The notes under the pieces were generated by a model that was not told the DNA's origin, ran no database searches, and saw only the letters and a program-made list of their open reading frames with translations. Shown piece after piece: positions 8,892-18,638 of a DNA stretch of 64,000 bases. The position numbers and the translations under genes were made by a program. This DNA comes from Enterobacter cloacae subsp. cloacae ATCC 13047 (GTDB taxonomy: Bacteria > Pseudomonadota > Gammaproteobacteria > Enterobacterales > Enterobacteriaceae). The stretch's first letter is position 1. Each line of letters begins with the position of its first letter. The stretch covers positions 1 through 64,000 of the forward strand of contig NC_014107.1 of assembly GCF_000025565.1 (NCBI RefSeq). The letters run 5' to 3'.

Positions 8892-9191
8892 CATAGAGTT
8901 CAACAATTTTTTCATTTTCCATGTTTTTTATAGAAATGAATAAGCCATTGTGCCCCACCATCGCATCGTTTATTTTTTCTGATAATGACTTAATATCCGT
9001 TTTGTTCCTGAACGTCTCTGTTTTAAGAAACTCTTCGGTGAGCTGAAGTTTACCTGTCAGAAAATCGCGGTCCTGATTATCGAAATAGCCATTCAGGGTG
9101 CTAATCAGGATAAAACTTGATAACCACCATACCGTAAGCATCACCGCAGAAAAAATCAGGCTCAGGCGTGTGGTCAGGGAAATTTTGAACC

Positions 9192-9872
9192 TCACTCTTC
9201 TCTGATCTCCAGGACATATCCGGCACCGCGAACGGTATGGATCAGTTTTGGCTCAAAGTCATCATCAATTTTACTTCTCAGACGTCTCACGGCGACATCA
9301 ATCACATTCGTATCACTGTCAAAATTCATGTTCCAGACCAGGGACGAGATAAGACTCCTGGGTAACACTTCTCCGGTGCGTTGCAGCAGCAACTCAAGCA
9401 GAACGTATTCTTTACCGGTGAGATGGATCTTCTTCCCCGAACGGATCACGGTCCGGCGCACCATATCAACGGTCATATCGGCGATGGTGCAGACTGTTGC
9501 GGCCTGCGAGCGTGCCCGGCGCAGTAGGGTTCTTACACGTGCAACCAGCTCCGTAAAATCAAAGGGCTTAATCAGGTAGTCATCTGCGCCAAGCTCCAGT
9601 CCTTTCACTTTGTCCCGCACGTTGTCCTTTGCGGTTAAAAACAGGACCGGTTCTTCGTGCCCGGACTCCCTCAGTGCGCTGATGATTTGCCACCCGTCGA
9701 GGAAAGGCAGCATCACGTCCAGTATTATCAAATCATACTGTCCCTTCGACGCGGCCCCGAGACCATCGCGGCCATTATTAAAGAGATCGGCCTGATAGCC
9801 TTCCTCAACCAGTCCCTGCTGCAGGTAACGACCTGTTTTTTGTTCGTCTTCAACGATTAAAATACGCTGCAT
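9192..9872 (-). CDS. pcoR: PcoR, copper response regulator
   Basis: 226-residue OmpR/PhoB-type regulator starting at 9872 ([20 protein letters not shown]); an ATG two codons earlier is possible. The receiver domain has the acidic pair ED, the phosphoacceptor Asp in LIILDVMLP and the conserved Lys in LIKPF. A winged-helix domain follows, ending [12 protein letters not shown]. It overlaps pcoS by four bases. Its own kinase gene is broken by the insertion, so any activation must come from another kinase (SilS is the closest candidate here) or from unphosphorylated activity. Confidence 0.92.
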   Translation of the reverse strand: MQRILIVEDEQKTGRYLQQGLVEEGYQADLFNNGRDGLGAASKGQYDLIILDVMLPFLDGWQIISALRESGHEEPVLFLTAKDNVRDKVKGLELGADDYLIKPFDFTELVARVRTLLRRARSQAATVCTIADMTVDMVRRTVIRSGKKIHLTGKEYVLLELLLQRTGEVLPRSLISSLVWNMNFDSDTNVIDVAVRRLRSKIDDDFEPKLIHTVRGAGYVLEIREE

Positions 9873-9926
9873 GGTCAACTCGCTGATATGAAAGTAAAAA
9901 TCTCACGCATGAGCTTTGGCTGTCCC

Positions 9927-10856
9927 CTAGCTGACCTGAGACGGAGCAAGCATTCCGAGCCACGCTACGGCGCCCAGAATGATAATCGCAACAACGAATT
10001 CTGTCAGGATGCTGTTTCGCATCAGGGCAACGCTGCGATCATAATTCCCTTCCCTGACCATAACTTCAAGCCGGGGACCCAGGTGAAACCGGTTTGCTGC
10101 AGCCAGAAGAAGCATCAGAACAAACAGAGCCGTCTTGGCAAGCAATATCCTCCCCCAGGAACTGTTGAATAAGGGAGTTAAGTTACCCTCAGCAATATAC
10201 AGATAGTTGACCAGCGCACTCAGGATCAGGGCTACAACAATCACCGTTCCTGCCGTGGCAAATTTTGCCAGGGAGTCAGATATCACAATGACGCTCTGTG
10301 CATTATGCTCGTTTCTGCGCATCAGCAGGATAGCAAATGCAACCAGAGCACCTGTCCAGGCACCTGCAGCGCCGAGATGGGTCAGATCGCTCAGTAAATG
10401 GAGATAGTAATGCAGACCGTCATGCATAACGGCGTGTCCTCCCCAGGCAAGTGTAGCCAGCGCCACGCCCCCACTCATCGTCATCAGCAGGCAGGACAAT
10501 AGTCTCTTATTAGTGTAAAGGAACAAAGCACCGAGTGTGGTAAACAGGGCACAGAGCCTGACAATCCAGCTAATACCCACATCAGTTTCTTCTATCACCA
10601 TCTCGATAACATGGATGGATAATTCTCTGAGGTCAGTTACTCCACTCATGGCATTAGATACCAGGAGCATATTAATGCCAGTAAGAATGATGCCTGTAAC
10701 AACAGCAAAGGTTATAAACGACCTGAAATTAGTCAGGTTATAGGTTTCATGTCTGACACCGCTTATTCCATATATCTGAAAAAATGGCAATCCAAATATT
10801 ACCATCAAATCCAGATAAAGAAGAAAACGAATAACAATCATAATCAGGTCGTTCAT
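9927..10856 (-). CDS. pcoD: PcoD, inner-membrane copper transport protein
   Basis: 309 residues, highly hydrophobic with about eight transmembrane segments: the CopD/PcoD family. Conserved histidines and methionines occur in [14 protein letters not shown] (about residues 159-172) and near [15 protein letters not shown]. It works with PcoC and is thought to move copper across the inner membrane, supplying the Tat-exported oxidase PcoA. It starts four bases after pcoC, so the two are co-translated. Confidence 0.9.
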   Translation of the reverse strand: MNDLIMIVIRFLLYLDLMVIFGLPFFQIYGISGVRHETYNLTNFRSFITFAVVTGIILTGINMLLVSNAMSGVTDLRELSIHVIEMVIEETDVGISWIVRLCALFTTLGALFLYTNKRLLSCLLMTMSGGVALATLAWGGHAVMHDGLHYYLHLLSDLTHLGAAGAWTGALVAFAILLMRRNEHNAQSVIVISDSLAKFATAGTVIVVALILSALVNYLYIAEGNLTPLFNSSWGRILLAKTALFVLMLLLAAANRFHLGPRLEVMVREGNYDRSVALMRNSILTEFVVAIIILGAVAWLGMLAPSQVS

Positions 10857-10860
10857 AATA

Positions 10861-11241
10861 TTACTTCACTGTAAAGGTGTAATTACCGGTAATAGGGTGC
10901 GTATCTGAAGAAACCGCGCGCCAGTCAACACGATAAGTGCCAGCGGGTAAAGGCTCTCGCGGAATAATGACCATCGATTTAGGGTCAGCGCCTGGCGCCA
11001 CTTTTGCCGCGACCGGCATCGGAGAATGTGATGACATGCCTTTCATACCCGTCATCGTTAATTTTGCACCTGAGAATTTCACGGTCAGATTTTCCGAGAA
11101 ATTAAGCTGAATCTTTTCCGGGGCCGCTACGGCTGAATCAGCCTGTGGCACAGAGCTTTTTAATTCCGGATGGGCCATAGCAGAGAAAGCAACGCCCATA
11201 ACGAGGCCACCTGTAAGAATGGCTTTATTTAAAATCGACAT
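10861..11241 (-). CDS. pcoC: PcoC, periplasmic copper chaperone
   Basis: 126 residues with a signal peptide ending near AFSAMA, then a cupredoxin-like CopC domain starting HPELKSS. The Cu(II) site begins at the mature N-terminal His. The Met-rich Cu(I) loop is visible as [14 protein letters not shown] (about residues 62-75). It delivers copper between PcoA, PcoD and the periplasm. Full length for the family. Confidence 0.92.
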   Translation of the reverse strand: MSILNKAILTGGLVMGVAFSAMAHPELKSSVPQADSAVAAPEKIQLNFSENLTVKFSGAKLTMTGMKGMSSHSPMPVAAKVAPGADPKSMVIIPREPLPAGTYRVDWRAVSSDTHPITGNYTFTVK

Positions 11242-11280
11242 TTTATTTACCTGTTTAGTTGAGTGTTTTATATCAGTGCG

Positions 11281-12171
11281 TTAAAACCAGATTCTGGCTC
11301 CCGCCAGGAATACTACCTGATGGTCTTTCTCACCTTCTCTTTTCGCCATATCGGATGTTTTCCCGTAAAGTTGATTCCAGGAAACGCCTATATAGGGTGC
11401 AAACTCACGGCGTATTTCATAGCGCAGCCGGAGCCCCAGCTCTGTGTCAGTCAGTCCCCTGCCGCGACCCCGCGATTCATCATCCTGACTGTAGAAATTC
11501 ACCTCATAGGATGGCTGGAGTATGAGCCGGTTAGTCAGTAAAACGTCGTATTCTCCTCCCAGACGAAGGGCTGCTTTTCCGCCATTACTGACAAAACCCG
11601 TAATTTCAGACTCAAAATTATAGAGTGCCAGCCCCTGAAAACCGACAGCAGCCCAGGTCCGGGCAGAAGCAGGTCTGAAATCCTGCCTGACACCCGCAAC
11701 CAAATCCCACCATGGGCCAACCGCATGTCCCCAGAGTAACTGCGCTTCAGCCGCCTCCGTTTCCCCATTGCTTCGTTCACCTTCACTCTTTAGCCAAATC
11801 CGATCTGTGTCGCCTCCAATCCAGCTGTTAACACTCCAGCTGAAATTGTTGGTGTTATCCGACCGTTGCCATTCCAGTTGATCCAGCAGAACCAGATAAT
11901 TAATCGCACTGTCGTGAATCGCATGCCCCTGTAAATTGCCGAATGCAGCCTTCCGGTCGGCATCGGTAACAGGCGGAATTGGCGTTCTGCTCTCAGTTAC
12001 AATGGGCTCCATTGACGTCATCTCAGTGAAATTCTCATCTGCTGGCATCTGCATGGCAGACATGTCGTGCCCGGCGTGGGGATCTGCAGAGACGGAGCCC
12101 GCCGCAATAGAAAGCTGTGAGGTAAACAAACCGGCGACCAGAACAGGTATGGCCTTCAAATTTCTCTTCAT
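11281..12171 (-). CDS. pcoB: PcoB, outer-membrane copper resistance protein
   Basis: 296 residues from ATG 12171 (other in-frame ATGs at 12174-12180 abut the pcoA stop). A signal peptide is followed by a His/Met-rich segment ([17 protein letters not shown]). The rest has the alternating pattern of a beta-barrel and ends in a C-terminal Phe (GARIWF), typical of outer-membrane proteins. It acts with PcoA. Translationally coupled to pcoA by overlap. Confidence 0.92.
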   Translation of the reverse strand: MKRNLKAIPVLVAGLFTSQLSIAAGSVSADPHAGHDMSAMQMPADENFTEMTSMEPIVTESRTPIPPVTDADRKAAFGNLQGHAIHDSAINYLVLLDQLEWQRSDNTNNFSWSVNSWIGGDTDRIWLKSEGERSNGETEAAEAQLLWGHAVGPWWDLVAGVRQDFRPASARTWAAVGFQGLALYNFESEITGFVSNGGKAALRLGGEYDVLLTNRLILQPSYEVNFYSQDDESRGRGRGLTDTELGLRLRYEIRREFAPYIGVSWNQLYGKTSDMAKREGEKDHQVVFLAGARIWF

Positions 12172-12176
12172 TCGCA

Positions 12177-13994
12177 TCATTCCTCCACCCGGACTTCACG
12201 AAACATTCCCATTTCCATGTGATAGAGCAAATGGCAGTGATACGCCCAGCGGCCAAGCGCATCTGCTGTCACTCTGTAACTGCGTTTTGTACCAGGGGGA
12301 ACATCTATTGTGTGTTTACGAACCATGAAATTACCGTTTTCATCTTCCAGATCGCTCCACATACCATGCAGGTGAATGGGGTGAGTCATCATGGTATCGT
12401 TGATCAGCGTGATCCTGAGCCGCTCACCGTATTTCAGCAGCACCGGTGCGGCATCTGAAAACTTGATTCCGTTAAATGACCAGGCAAACTTTTCCATGTG
12501 GCCGGTTAAATGCAGTTCTATGGTACGGCCAGGTTCACGTCCGTCAGGATCCTCAAAGCGGCTTTTCAAATCCGCGTACGTGAGAACCTTTCTTCCGTTA
12601 TTTCGAAGACCAATACCCGGATCGTTTAATTTCGGAGAGACGCTCATCGCCTGCATATCAACCAGTGGGTTATCCGTTTCTGACGCAGGATGACTTTGCA
12701 TACCCGGCATTCCGGCCATCCGGGAATGATCCATACCGGCCATGCTGCTGTGATCCATGGGCGCGGAGGATGTCCCGCTATCCGGAAGGTCAGCACCGTC
12801 CATAGACATCATCTCTCCGCTGTTATCCATGCCTCCCATCTGGCTGTGGTCCATTCCTGCCATATCATGTCCCATTCCCCCCATACCCATATCTTCCATG
12901 GTCAACAGAGGACGGGGATCGAGGGGGGGAACGGCAGCACTTAACCCCTCTCTCGTGGCCAGTGTCCCTCGAGCGTAACCGGTCCTGTCCATGGATTGTG
13001 CGAAGATGGTATAGGCCTCACCCTGAGGCTCCACAATGACATCATAGGTTTCGGCAACGGCAATCCTGAATTCGTCAACGGTAACCGGGTTTACATACTG
13101 GCCATCTGCAGCCACGACCGTCATTTTCAGCCCGGGGATACGGATATCGAAATAGGTCATTGCCGAGCCGTTGATAAACCGTAAGCGTATCTTTTCACCG
13201 GGACGGAACAGTCCGGTCCAGTTTTTCAGCGGGGCCTGCCCGTTCATGAGATAGGTGTAGGTGTAGCCACTGACATCCGCGAGGTCAGTCGGATTCATTT
13301 TCATTTCAGCCCACATTTTCCGATCGGCAATGGTGGCTGACAGCCCCCTGGTATTCACGTCGCGGAAAAAAGAGCCAACGGTTGGTTTATTGAAATTGTA
13401 GTAATCCGACTGTTTTTTTAATTTTTTCAGCAGGCTGTGAGGATTTTCATCGGTCCAGTCAGACAACATGACCACATGCTCACGATCGTAAGCAAACGGT
13501 TCTGGCTCCCTGGCATCGATGATAATGGCACCGTATACCCCCTCCTGTTCCTGCAGACCGGAATGGCTGTGGTACCAGTAAGTCCCGTTCTGCTTAACCT
13601 TAAAGGTGTAAACGTAGGTATCATCAGGCTCTATGCCCATAAAACTCAGCCCCGGAACACCATCCATATTGGCCGGAAGAATAATGCCGTGCCAGTGAAT
13701 GGACGTCTGTTCATTAAGACGGTTTTTGACCTTCAGGGTAATGGTGTCACCTTCTTTCCAGCGAAGAACGGGCCCCGGCAGGCCTCCATTGATTGTTTTG
13801 GCCTGACGCTCACTGCCCGTGATATTGACGGCCGTTTCACCAATGGTCAGGTCAAACTGAGTACCCTGCAGGGATGCGGCAACTGGCAGGCTCAGACTGG
13901 AACGCGCATTGAAACTCCATACGCCAAGACTTCCGGCTACGCCAGAGAGGGTTAACCCCTTCAGGAAAGTTCGTCGAGACGTTTTCAACAGCAT
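12177..13994 (-). CDS. pcoA: PcoA, periplasmic multicopper oxidase
   Basis: 605 residues from ATG 13994; two further codons upstream are possible. A twin-arginine signal (SRRTFLKG) begins near the N-terminus. All four copper-binding signatures are present: HWHG near 100, HSHSG near 143, HPIHLHGMW near 543, and [12 protein letters not shown] near 586. A long Met/His-rich insertion (about 360-440, repeats such as GMDHSQM and AGMDHSRM) can hold many copper ions. It probably oxidises Cu(I) and is the main resistance protein of the operon. First gene of pcoABCDR(S). Confidence 0.95.
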   Translation of the reverse strand: MLLKTSRRTFLKGLTLSGVAGSLGVWSFNARSSLSLPVAASLQGTQFDLTIGETAVNITGSERQAKTINGGLPGPVLRWKEGDTITLKVKNRLNEQTSIHWHGIILPANMDGVPGLSFMGIEPDDTYVYTFKVKQNGTYWYHSHSGLQEQEGVYGAIIIDAREPEPFAYDREHVVMLSDWTDENPHSLLKKLKKQSDYYNFNKPTVGSFFRDVNTRGLSATIADRKMWAEMKMNPTDLADVSGYTYTYLMNGQAPLKNWTGLFRPGEKIRLRFINGSAMTYFDIRIPGLKMTVVAADGQYVNPVTVDEFRIAVAETYDVIVEPQGEAYTIFAQSMDRTGYARGTLATREGLSAAVPPLDPRPLLTMEDMGMGGMGHDMAGMDHSQMGGMDNSGEMMSMDGADLPDSGTSSAPMDHSSMAGMDHSRMAGMPGMQSHPASETDNPLVDMQAMSVSPKLNDPGIGLRNNGRKVLTYADLKSRFEDPDGREPGRTIELHLTGHMEKFAWSFNGIKFSDAAPVLLKYGERLRITLINDTMMTHPIHLHGMWSDLEDENGNFMVRKHTIDVPPGTKRSYRVTADALGRWAYHCHLLYHMEMGMFREVRVEE

Positions 13995-14110
13995 GCGCAT
14001 TCCCTTATTTAAAGTATGGTTACTGACAGAATTCGAGAACCGATTTAAATTAAATTACTGGTTCATCCACTTACAATGAAATGAATCTAGCACACCTTAA
14101 GAAACAAATT

Positions 14111-14128
14111 CATTACAATCGTGTAATG
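14111..14128 (-). promoter_or_regulatory. palindromic operator between pcoA and pcoF
   Basis: CATTACA (14111-14117) and TGTAATG (14122-14128) form a perfect 7-bp inverted repeat around four bases. It lies 117 bases upstream of the pcoA start and 100 bases before the divergent pcoF. It resembles a copper box but differs from the TGACAA-type boxes before pcoE, silC and silE. Regulator not known from the sequence; PcoR is the obvious candidate. Confidence 0.6.
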
Positions 14129-14228
14129 TACATAGCTGTATTACATTTACGTCATCTTCCCCACAGGTTGATTATTTTTATATATGATCATAAGGACATC
14201 TTTTATGTACCTCAGAAGGTAATTACAC

Positions 14229-14678
14229 ATGAATATATTAATCACGACCACTGCGTTTACAGCTTTATTTTGTGGGGCAGCTTTTGCTCAGTCCAGTGAT
14301 ATTGCCCATGAAGCACATCGATTTGTTAATAATGCCTCAGCCGTCAGTCATGTGAACTCCTCGACGCATGAAAACTTACCGGACAGGGTTAATAAAAACA
14401 ACACGCCCTCATTCTCTGAAATGAATGAACATGAAAGGGCCATTGTTGCTCATTCATTTATGAACAACAGCGCGTCCTATGCGCATCAGAAAATGATTGA
14501 GGAACATAAAAAAATGCTGTCCGGCAGTGATGCAAATTCAAAGACCTCGTCTTCTTCTTTTAACGAACTGAATGCCGGAGAAAAAGCCGCTCTCGTGCAT
14601 GAGCAGGTCAATAATGCCGGTGCGGAAGCACATCAGACGCAGGCAAGAAAGCTTCGCGGGCTGTATTCGACCAGGTAA
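14229..14678 (+). CDS. pcoF: PcoF-like SilE/PcoE-family periplasmic metal-binding protein
   Basis: 149 residues with a signal peptide (MNILITTTAFTALFCGAAFA). Then come His-rich repeats of the SilE/PcoE type: AHEAHRFVNNAS, MNEHERAIVAHSFMNNSAS, LNAGEKAALVHEQVNNAGAEAH. It has fewer Met than PcoE and more His/Asn. AGAAGG precedes the start. It is divergent from pcoA and shares the regulatory region. The name pcoF follows the pcoGFABCDRSE order I recall for copper islands; the family assignment is firmer than the letter. Confidence 0.75.
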   Translation: MNILITTTAFTALFCGAAFAQSSDIAHEAHRFVNNASAVSHVNSSTHENLPDRVNKNNTPSFSEMNEHERAIVAHSFMNNSASYAHQKMIEEHKKMLSGSDANSKTSSSSFNELNAGEKAALVHEQVNNAGAEAHQTQARKLRGLYSTR

Positions 14679-14787
14679 CTGCAGGCGGGTTAGTGCTTAG
14701 CGTCAGGTGCGCAGCAGGGCTTTACTGACGGGTTACGTAGCAGGACATGAGCCCCATATTGCTCTGCTGTAACCTGTTTCAGTCCCG

Positions 14788-14874
14788 TTAATCATCACCG
14801 TCGGGCTGGTCATACAATTCCCAGATCTTCAGGAGCAAACGGGAAACAAGATATGTTACAAAAATGACGACCAT
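14788..14874 (-). CDS. possible 28-residue membrane peptide
   Basis: ATG at 14874 with GGGAGC seven bases upstream opens a 28-codon frame: MVVIFVTYLVSRLLLKIWEL followed by an acidic tail YDQPDGDD. That gives one hydrophobic helix with a positively charged middle and an acidic end, a common shape for small membrane proteins. It fills part of the roughly 290-base gap between pcoF and pcoG and is on the opposite strand. Coding is suggested only by the ribosome site and composition. Confidence 0.4.
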   Translation of the reverse strand: MVVIFVTYLVSRLLLKIWELYDQPDGDD

Positions 14875-15411
14875 CAACGGTGCTCCCGATTAACTGACAG
14901 ATGACACGCCTCCTGAAAAGCCCTAGCATACGCCGCAGTGTTCATGCTAACGGCGAATTCCAGTAAATGTATTCTACCGATGTCGTAAAAGAAAATGCCT
15001 ACCTTTCAGCCACCCGCTCGGGGCTGAAATCGAACGAGATCGCTACCCTTCAGCGCTCCTTGCCTTCCCGGTTTAATCTGCGGCATTTGAAAAAAAATGA
15101 ATCATTAAAACTCGTACTGCAAAAGAAAGCGGGAAAATCACGTGTCGTGGCCTATAAATTTACGTCCGGTTCATTTAATTACACGGCGTATCGTATATCA
15201 GATAAAAAGTTCTATAACCTTTCCGATACTTCCGGGAAAGGCAGTCTCGATTATCCGTTACCGGCCACAGCAAGACTCAGTTCGCCTTTCAATCCTGCAA
15301 GACTTAACCCGGTATCGGGAAAAGTGAGTCCCCATAATGGCATTGATTATTCCGGGTATACGGATTTAATGGTTGATGGGGCACCTTCACCCCATCAATC
15401 TGATACCACCC

Positions 15412-16701
15412 TCAGATGGTTGATAGATCGACTCCGTAGTTGAGTTCCTCTGCGAAGTCCGGCAGTCCGTAACCGATGGTTTTCTTGTAGAAAGGAGAGA
15501 CCTTCGCAGTCGGTGCCTTCTTCTTGTGCTTCGTGGTGTAGAGCATTCGTGCCCGCATCACCTCGAAGGAGTAACCGCGCCCTTCACGGTTCTTGTCCTT
15601 GGCCAGTCGGTTGATGGACTCCGTGTAAGCGTTGGTGACGGGCATGTCCGTCTCGAAGTAGGTCATGGTCTCTTCGCGCCAGTTTCCCACTGCCCTGACC
15701 AGATCGCTCCAGACTTCCTTTTGGCCCTTCGGGATGGTGGCTATCCACTCGTCCAGGGCGGCTTCTGCCTGGAGCCGTGTGGTGGCGTCCCAGATGCCGT
15801 AGAAGCGCTCCTTGTGCTCGTAGGCGGCCAGCAGTTGCGGGAACGCGCCTGTCCAGGTCTCCATGATGAGGCGCTCCCGGTCTGAGACTTCGTGAGCGCG
15901 TTTCAGCAGGATTTTCCGGTCTCCCTTGAGAGTCCGGCTCTGGGACGGTTTCAGCTCCTTTCTGAGGCCCTTGCGCACTCTCTCTAGGGCATCGTTGGCC
16001 ATGCGCACCACATGGAACTTATCGACCACGATACGGGCCTGGGGCAGCACAGCCTTGACCGCTGCCCGGTAGGGGTTCCACATGTCCATGCTGACGATCT
16101 CGACCTTCTGCCGGTCTTTCAGCTTCATCAGGTAGTTGGTCACCACGTCCTGGCGGCGGGTGGCCAGCAGGTCGAGCAGGGTTCGCTCCTCAATGTTGGT
16201 CAGAATGCAGCGGTAGCGCTTGTTCAGGTATAGCTCGTCAATGCCCAGGATGCGGGGCGTCTCGAAGCGGTGCCAGCGCCCCAGGAACTCGGCGCGGGCG
16301 TTGAAGATGTCGCGCACCGTCTTCTCGTCCAGGCCGGTCTGTGCCGCCACAAAGGTGTAGGGGTGGTTGAAGGATTCCTTCTCCACGTACTCATGCAGCC
16401 GCAGTGTCATACGGAATCCGTCCACCATCTCCGGTAGCTGGGGCCTGAATGTTGTCTTGCAGGCCCGGCAGGTGTATCGGCGGCGGACCACCCAGAGAGT
16501 GACCCGCTTGCCGTGGATGGGCAGATCACGATAGGGAACGTCACGCTTGCCGAACCGTACGAACTCACCCTGCACGCCGCATTCCTCGCAGGCGATGGGA
16601 TCGGGCACGTCCACCTGGAAGTGCATTTCGTCGTCGGTTGATTTGCAGCCCAGTACTTGGTATTGCGGCAGGTGAAGGATGTTGTCGGGAAGTTCGGTCA
16701 T
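15412..16701 (-). CDS. tnpA: ISL3-family transposase of the ISPpu12-type element
   Basis: 429 residues. The N-terminal zinc-finger region has paired Cys motifs (CEECG near 37-41 and CRAC near 78-81), then the ISL3 DDE catalytic core with LGIDELYLNK, VSMDMWNPYRAAV and VVDKFHVVR. It ends with the NAYTESINRLAKDKNREGRG segment containing the catalytic Glu. Intact and of usual length, so the element may be mobile. Confidence 0.93.
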   Translation of the reverse strand: MTELPDNILHLPQYQVLGCKSTDDEMHFQVDVPDPIACEECGVQGEFVRFGKRDVPYRDLPIHGKRVTLWVVRRRYTCRACKTTFRPQLPEMVDGFRMTLRLHEYVEKESFNHPYTFVAAQTGLDEKTVRDIFNARAEFLGRWHRFETPRILGIDELYLNKRYRCILTNIEERTLLDLLATRRQDVVTNYLMKLKDRQKVEIVSMDMWNPYRAAVKAVLPQARIVVDKFHVVRMANDALERVRKGLRKELKPSQSRTLKGDRKILLKRAHEVSDRERLIMETWTGAFPQLLAAYEHKERFYGIWDATTRLQAEAALDEWIATIPKGQKEVWSDLVRAVGNWREETMTYFETDMPVTNAYTESINRLAKDKNREGRGYSFEVMRARMLYTTKHKKKAPTAKVSPFYKKTIGYGLPDFAEELNYGVDLSTI

Positions 16702-16722
16702 GGTGTTGTATAGGCGTAGGTG

Positions 16723-17235
16723 TCAGTCAGATCCATCCGGCTCGGCATTGGTGTTTGCTTTTTTACCCAACAAGCTGCTGGAAACGAAAAGTAAGGCACC
16801 GAGGACAATTGCAATATCAGCCAGGTTGAAGGCCGGCCAATGCCAGTCTCGCCAATAGAAATCAAAGGAATCCACAACATAGCCGCGAAAGACCCGGTCA
16901 ATCAGGTTGCCCATGGCGCCACCGAGGATAAGACTGTAAGCGATGGCTTCTCCTTTATGACGATTTTCAAGGATCAGCTTGATCAGAAAAATCGAGACCA
17001 CTACCGCGATTCCGATAAAAAAGTAGCGCTGCCAGCCTCCACCATTCGCAAAAAGACTGAATGCGGCACCGGTGTTCCATAGGTGCACCCAGTTAAAGAA
17101 CGGGGTCACCGAAACATACTCGCCATAGGCCATTGATTGCTGCACCAGCCACTTTACAGCCTGATCAGACGCTGCCAGCAGGCCCGATATGGACAATAGG
17201 GCATACGGCGAGAGCTTTTTGCCAATAATGAGCAT
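16723..17235 (-). CDS. lspA: lipoprotein signal peptidase II (LspA), element-borne
   Basis: 170 residues with four predicted transmembrane helices and the aspartyl protease signatures GNLIDRVFRGYVVDSFDF (about 113-130) and FNLADIAI (about 137-144). It cleaves signal peptides of lipoproteins in the inner membrane. Mobile lspA copies are often linked to Pb/Cd efflux genes, as here, where it directly follows the CDF exporter with a 3-bp gap. What it adds to metal resistance is not certain. Confidence 0.93.
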   Translation of the reverse strand: MLIIGKKLSPYALLSISGLLAASDQAVKWLVQQSMAYGEYVSVTPFFNWVHLWNTGAAFSLFANGGGWQRYFFIGIAVVVSIFLIKLILENRHKGEAIAYSLILGGAMGNLIDRVFRGYVVDSFDFYWRDWHWPAFNLADIAIVLGALLFVSSSLLGKKANTNAEPDGSD

Positions 17236-17238
17236 TAT

Positions 17239-18135
17239 TTAACCCTTCAACGCCAAAATGCGTCTGGCACCGTTAAGTACAATGCCCCCCGCGATGGTGC
17301 CGATAATCAGATCCGGATAATTGGAACCGGTCCACGCGACCAGGGCGCCGGCGGTGATGACCCCCAGGTTGATCACCACGTCGTTGGCCGAGAATATCCA
17401 GCTTGCCTTCATGTGCGCCCCGCCTTCCCGATGTTTGGATATGAGCAGCAGACAACTGGTATTGGCAATCAATGCGACGAATGCGATAGCCATCATCACC
17501 AGCGATTCAGGCTCACTACCGAATACAAAGCGTCTCACCACCTCTACGAGCACGCCCACAGCCAAGATCAGTTGCAGTACACCAGCAAGATGCGCGGCAC
17601 GTACCTGCATTTTCACGCTATGTCCAACCGCATAAAGGGCAAGCCCGTACACCGCCGCATCGGCAAAATTGTCCAGGGATTCTCCAATCAGGCCGGTGGA
17701 CTGGGCGATCAGACCGGCAGTCATTTCCACCACGAACAGAAGTGCATTGATGCCGAGCAACCAGCGCAGGGTCCCGGATTCTTGCTTAGCAGAAGCTGCC
17801 GAAAACTCGGCGGCCTTGATGGTCTCCGGATTTGCAGCGACGGTTTCCTGAAGCGAGGCGCCTAGCCCCAAGGTCTTCAGTTTCGAGGTGACGGGCTCGA
17901 CCTCGCCGTCATGCACGACCTTCAGCCGGCGGTTCGACAAGTCGAAGGACAGCGCCCGAATCTCCTCAAAGCCGTTCAGGGCTAGGCGAATCATTCGTTC
18001 TTCTGATGGACAGTCCATCTTCGGCACGGCATAAACACTGACCCATCTCCCTGGCGCCTCGGAGGAGGCCTGTATATCGGTATCCGCTGCGGACGTTGCA
18101 TCACCGCCACAGGCGCCACCACAGGATTTGCTCAT
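17239..18135 (-). CDS. cation diffusion facilitator (CzcD-like) with N-terminal metal-binding domain
   Basis: About 298 residues from ATG 18135. The N-terminus has a Cys cluster (SKSCGGACGG) and a ferredoxin-like metal-binding domain with KMDCPSEERM. A CDF membrane domain follows, with the HxxxD-type motifs replaced by ESLDNFADAAVYG in helix 2 and SANDVVINLGVI in helix 5. It probably exports a soft divalent metal such as Pb, Cd or Zn. The promoter upstream is of the MerR type and is controlled by the divergent regulator. Confidence 0.88.
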   Translation of the reverse strand: MSKSCGGACGGDATSAADTDIQASSEAPGRWVSVYAVPKMDCPSEERMIRLALNGFEEIRALSFDLSNRRLKVVHDGEVEPVTSKLKTLGLGASLQETVAANPETIKAAEFSAASAKQESGTLRWLLGINALLFVVEMTAGLIAQSTGLIGESLDNFADAAVYGLALYAVGHSVKMQVRAAHLAGVLQLILAVGVLVEVVRRFVFGSEPESLVMMAIAFVALIANTSCLLLISKHREGGAHMKASWIFSANDVVINLGVITAGALVAWTGSNYPDLIIGTIAGGIVLNGARRILALKG

Positions 18136-18168
18136 GATACGACTCCACTTGAACAATGTTGTGGTACC

Positions 18169-18199
18169 ATTTAAAACTATAAAGCTACTATAAGGTCAA
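18169..18199 (-). promoter_or_regulatory. MerR-type promoter for the CDF-lspA-tnpA operon
   Basis: On the minus strand, -35 TTGACC (18199-18194) and -10 TTAAAT (18174-18169) are separated by 19 bases. The spacer contains the AT-rich near-palindrome TTATAGTAGCTTTATAG. Over-long spacers of this kind are the hallmark of promoters activated by MerR-family regulators such as PbrR/CadR, which bind the spacer. Confidence 0.8.
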
Positions 18200-18230
18200 T
18201 AGAGTAAAGAATCCGTTGGGGAGGAGGCTG

Positions 18231-18638
18231 ATGCGCATTGGTCAGTTGGCGCAGTTGGTAGGGGTCGAAACACAGACGATCCGCTTCTATGAACAGCAGG
18301 GCTTGTTGCCGCCGCCTGATCGGCAGGACAACGGTTACCGTGTCTATACCGAGAAGCATGGTGAGGGGCTGGCCTTCATCCGTCGCTGCAGAATCCTGGG
18401 CCTGTCACTGGCTGAGATTCACGAACTACAGAGCTATCAGGACGACCCTCATCAGCCTTGTACCGCCGTCAACGCCTTGCTCGATGATCACATCTCTCAT
18501 GTGCGGTCGCAGATAACCGCTCTGCAAGCGCTTGAGAAACAACTCGTTTCACTGAGAGCGAGTTGCAACGATGACCGGGAAGTTGAGGCGTGTGGGGTTC
18601 TTGCTGGAATTAGCGAAGGAAACATGCACCAGCAGTAG
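18231..18638 (+). CDS. MerR-family Pb/Cd-type regulator of the ISPpu12-type element
   Basis: 135 residues, starting at 18231 after a strong GGAGGAGG. MRIGQLAQLVGVETQTIRFYEQ is the MerR-family winged helix. Three Cys are placed as in PbrR/CadR proteins: QPCTAV (about 79), RASCND (about 113) and EACGV (about 122). They should bind Pb or Cd. It is divergent from the CDF gene and should activate it by untwisting the 19-bp-spaced promoter. Confidence 0.9.
   Translation: MRIGQLAQLVGVETQTIRFYEQQGLLPPPDRQDNGYRVYTEKHGEGLAFIRRCRILGLSLAEIHELQSYQDDPHQPCTAVNALLDDHISHVRSQITALQALEKQLVSLRASCNDDREVEACGVLAGISEGNMHQQ

Larger units (their letters stand above)
6729..9195 (-). pseudogene. pcoS: PcoS copper sensor kinase, split by an IS903-type insertion
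   Basis: Membrane sensor kinase partner of PcoR. The N-terminal part (9195 down to 8892) has the first transmembrane helix and start of the periplasmic domain. The C-terminal part (7834 down to 6729) has the second helix, HAMP region, the DIAHELRTPV phosphoacceptor His, and the N, G1 and G2 ATP-binding boxes. Removing the insertion and one 9-bp repeat restores a continuous 466-codon frame. It begins with GTG overlapping the pcoR stop (GTGA). The intact catalytic half could still be made as a fragment but would lack the sensor. Confidence 0.9.
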
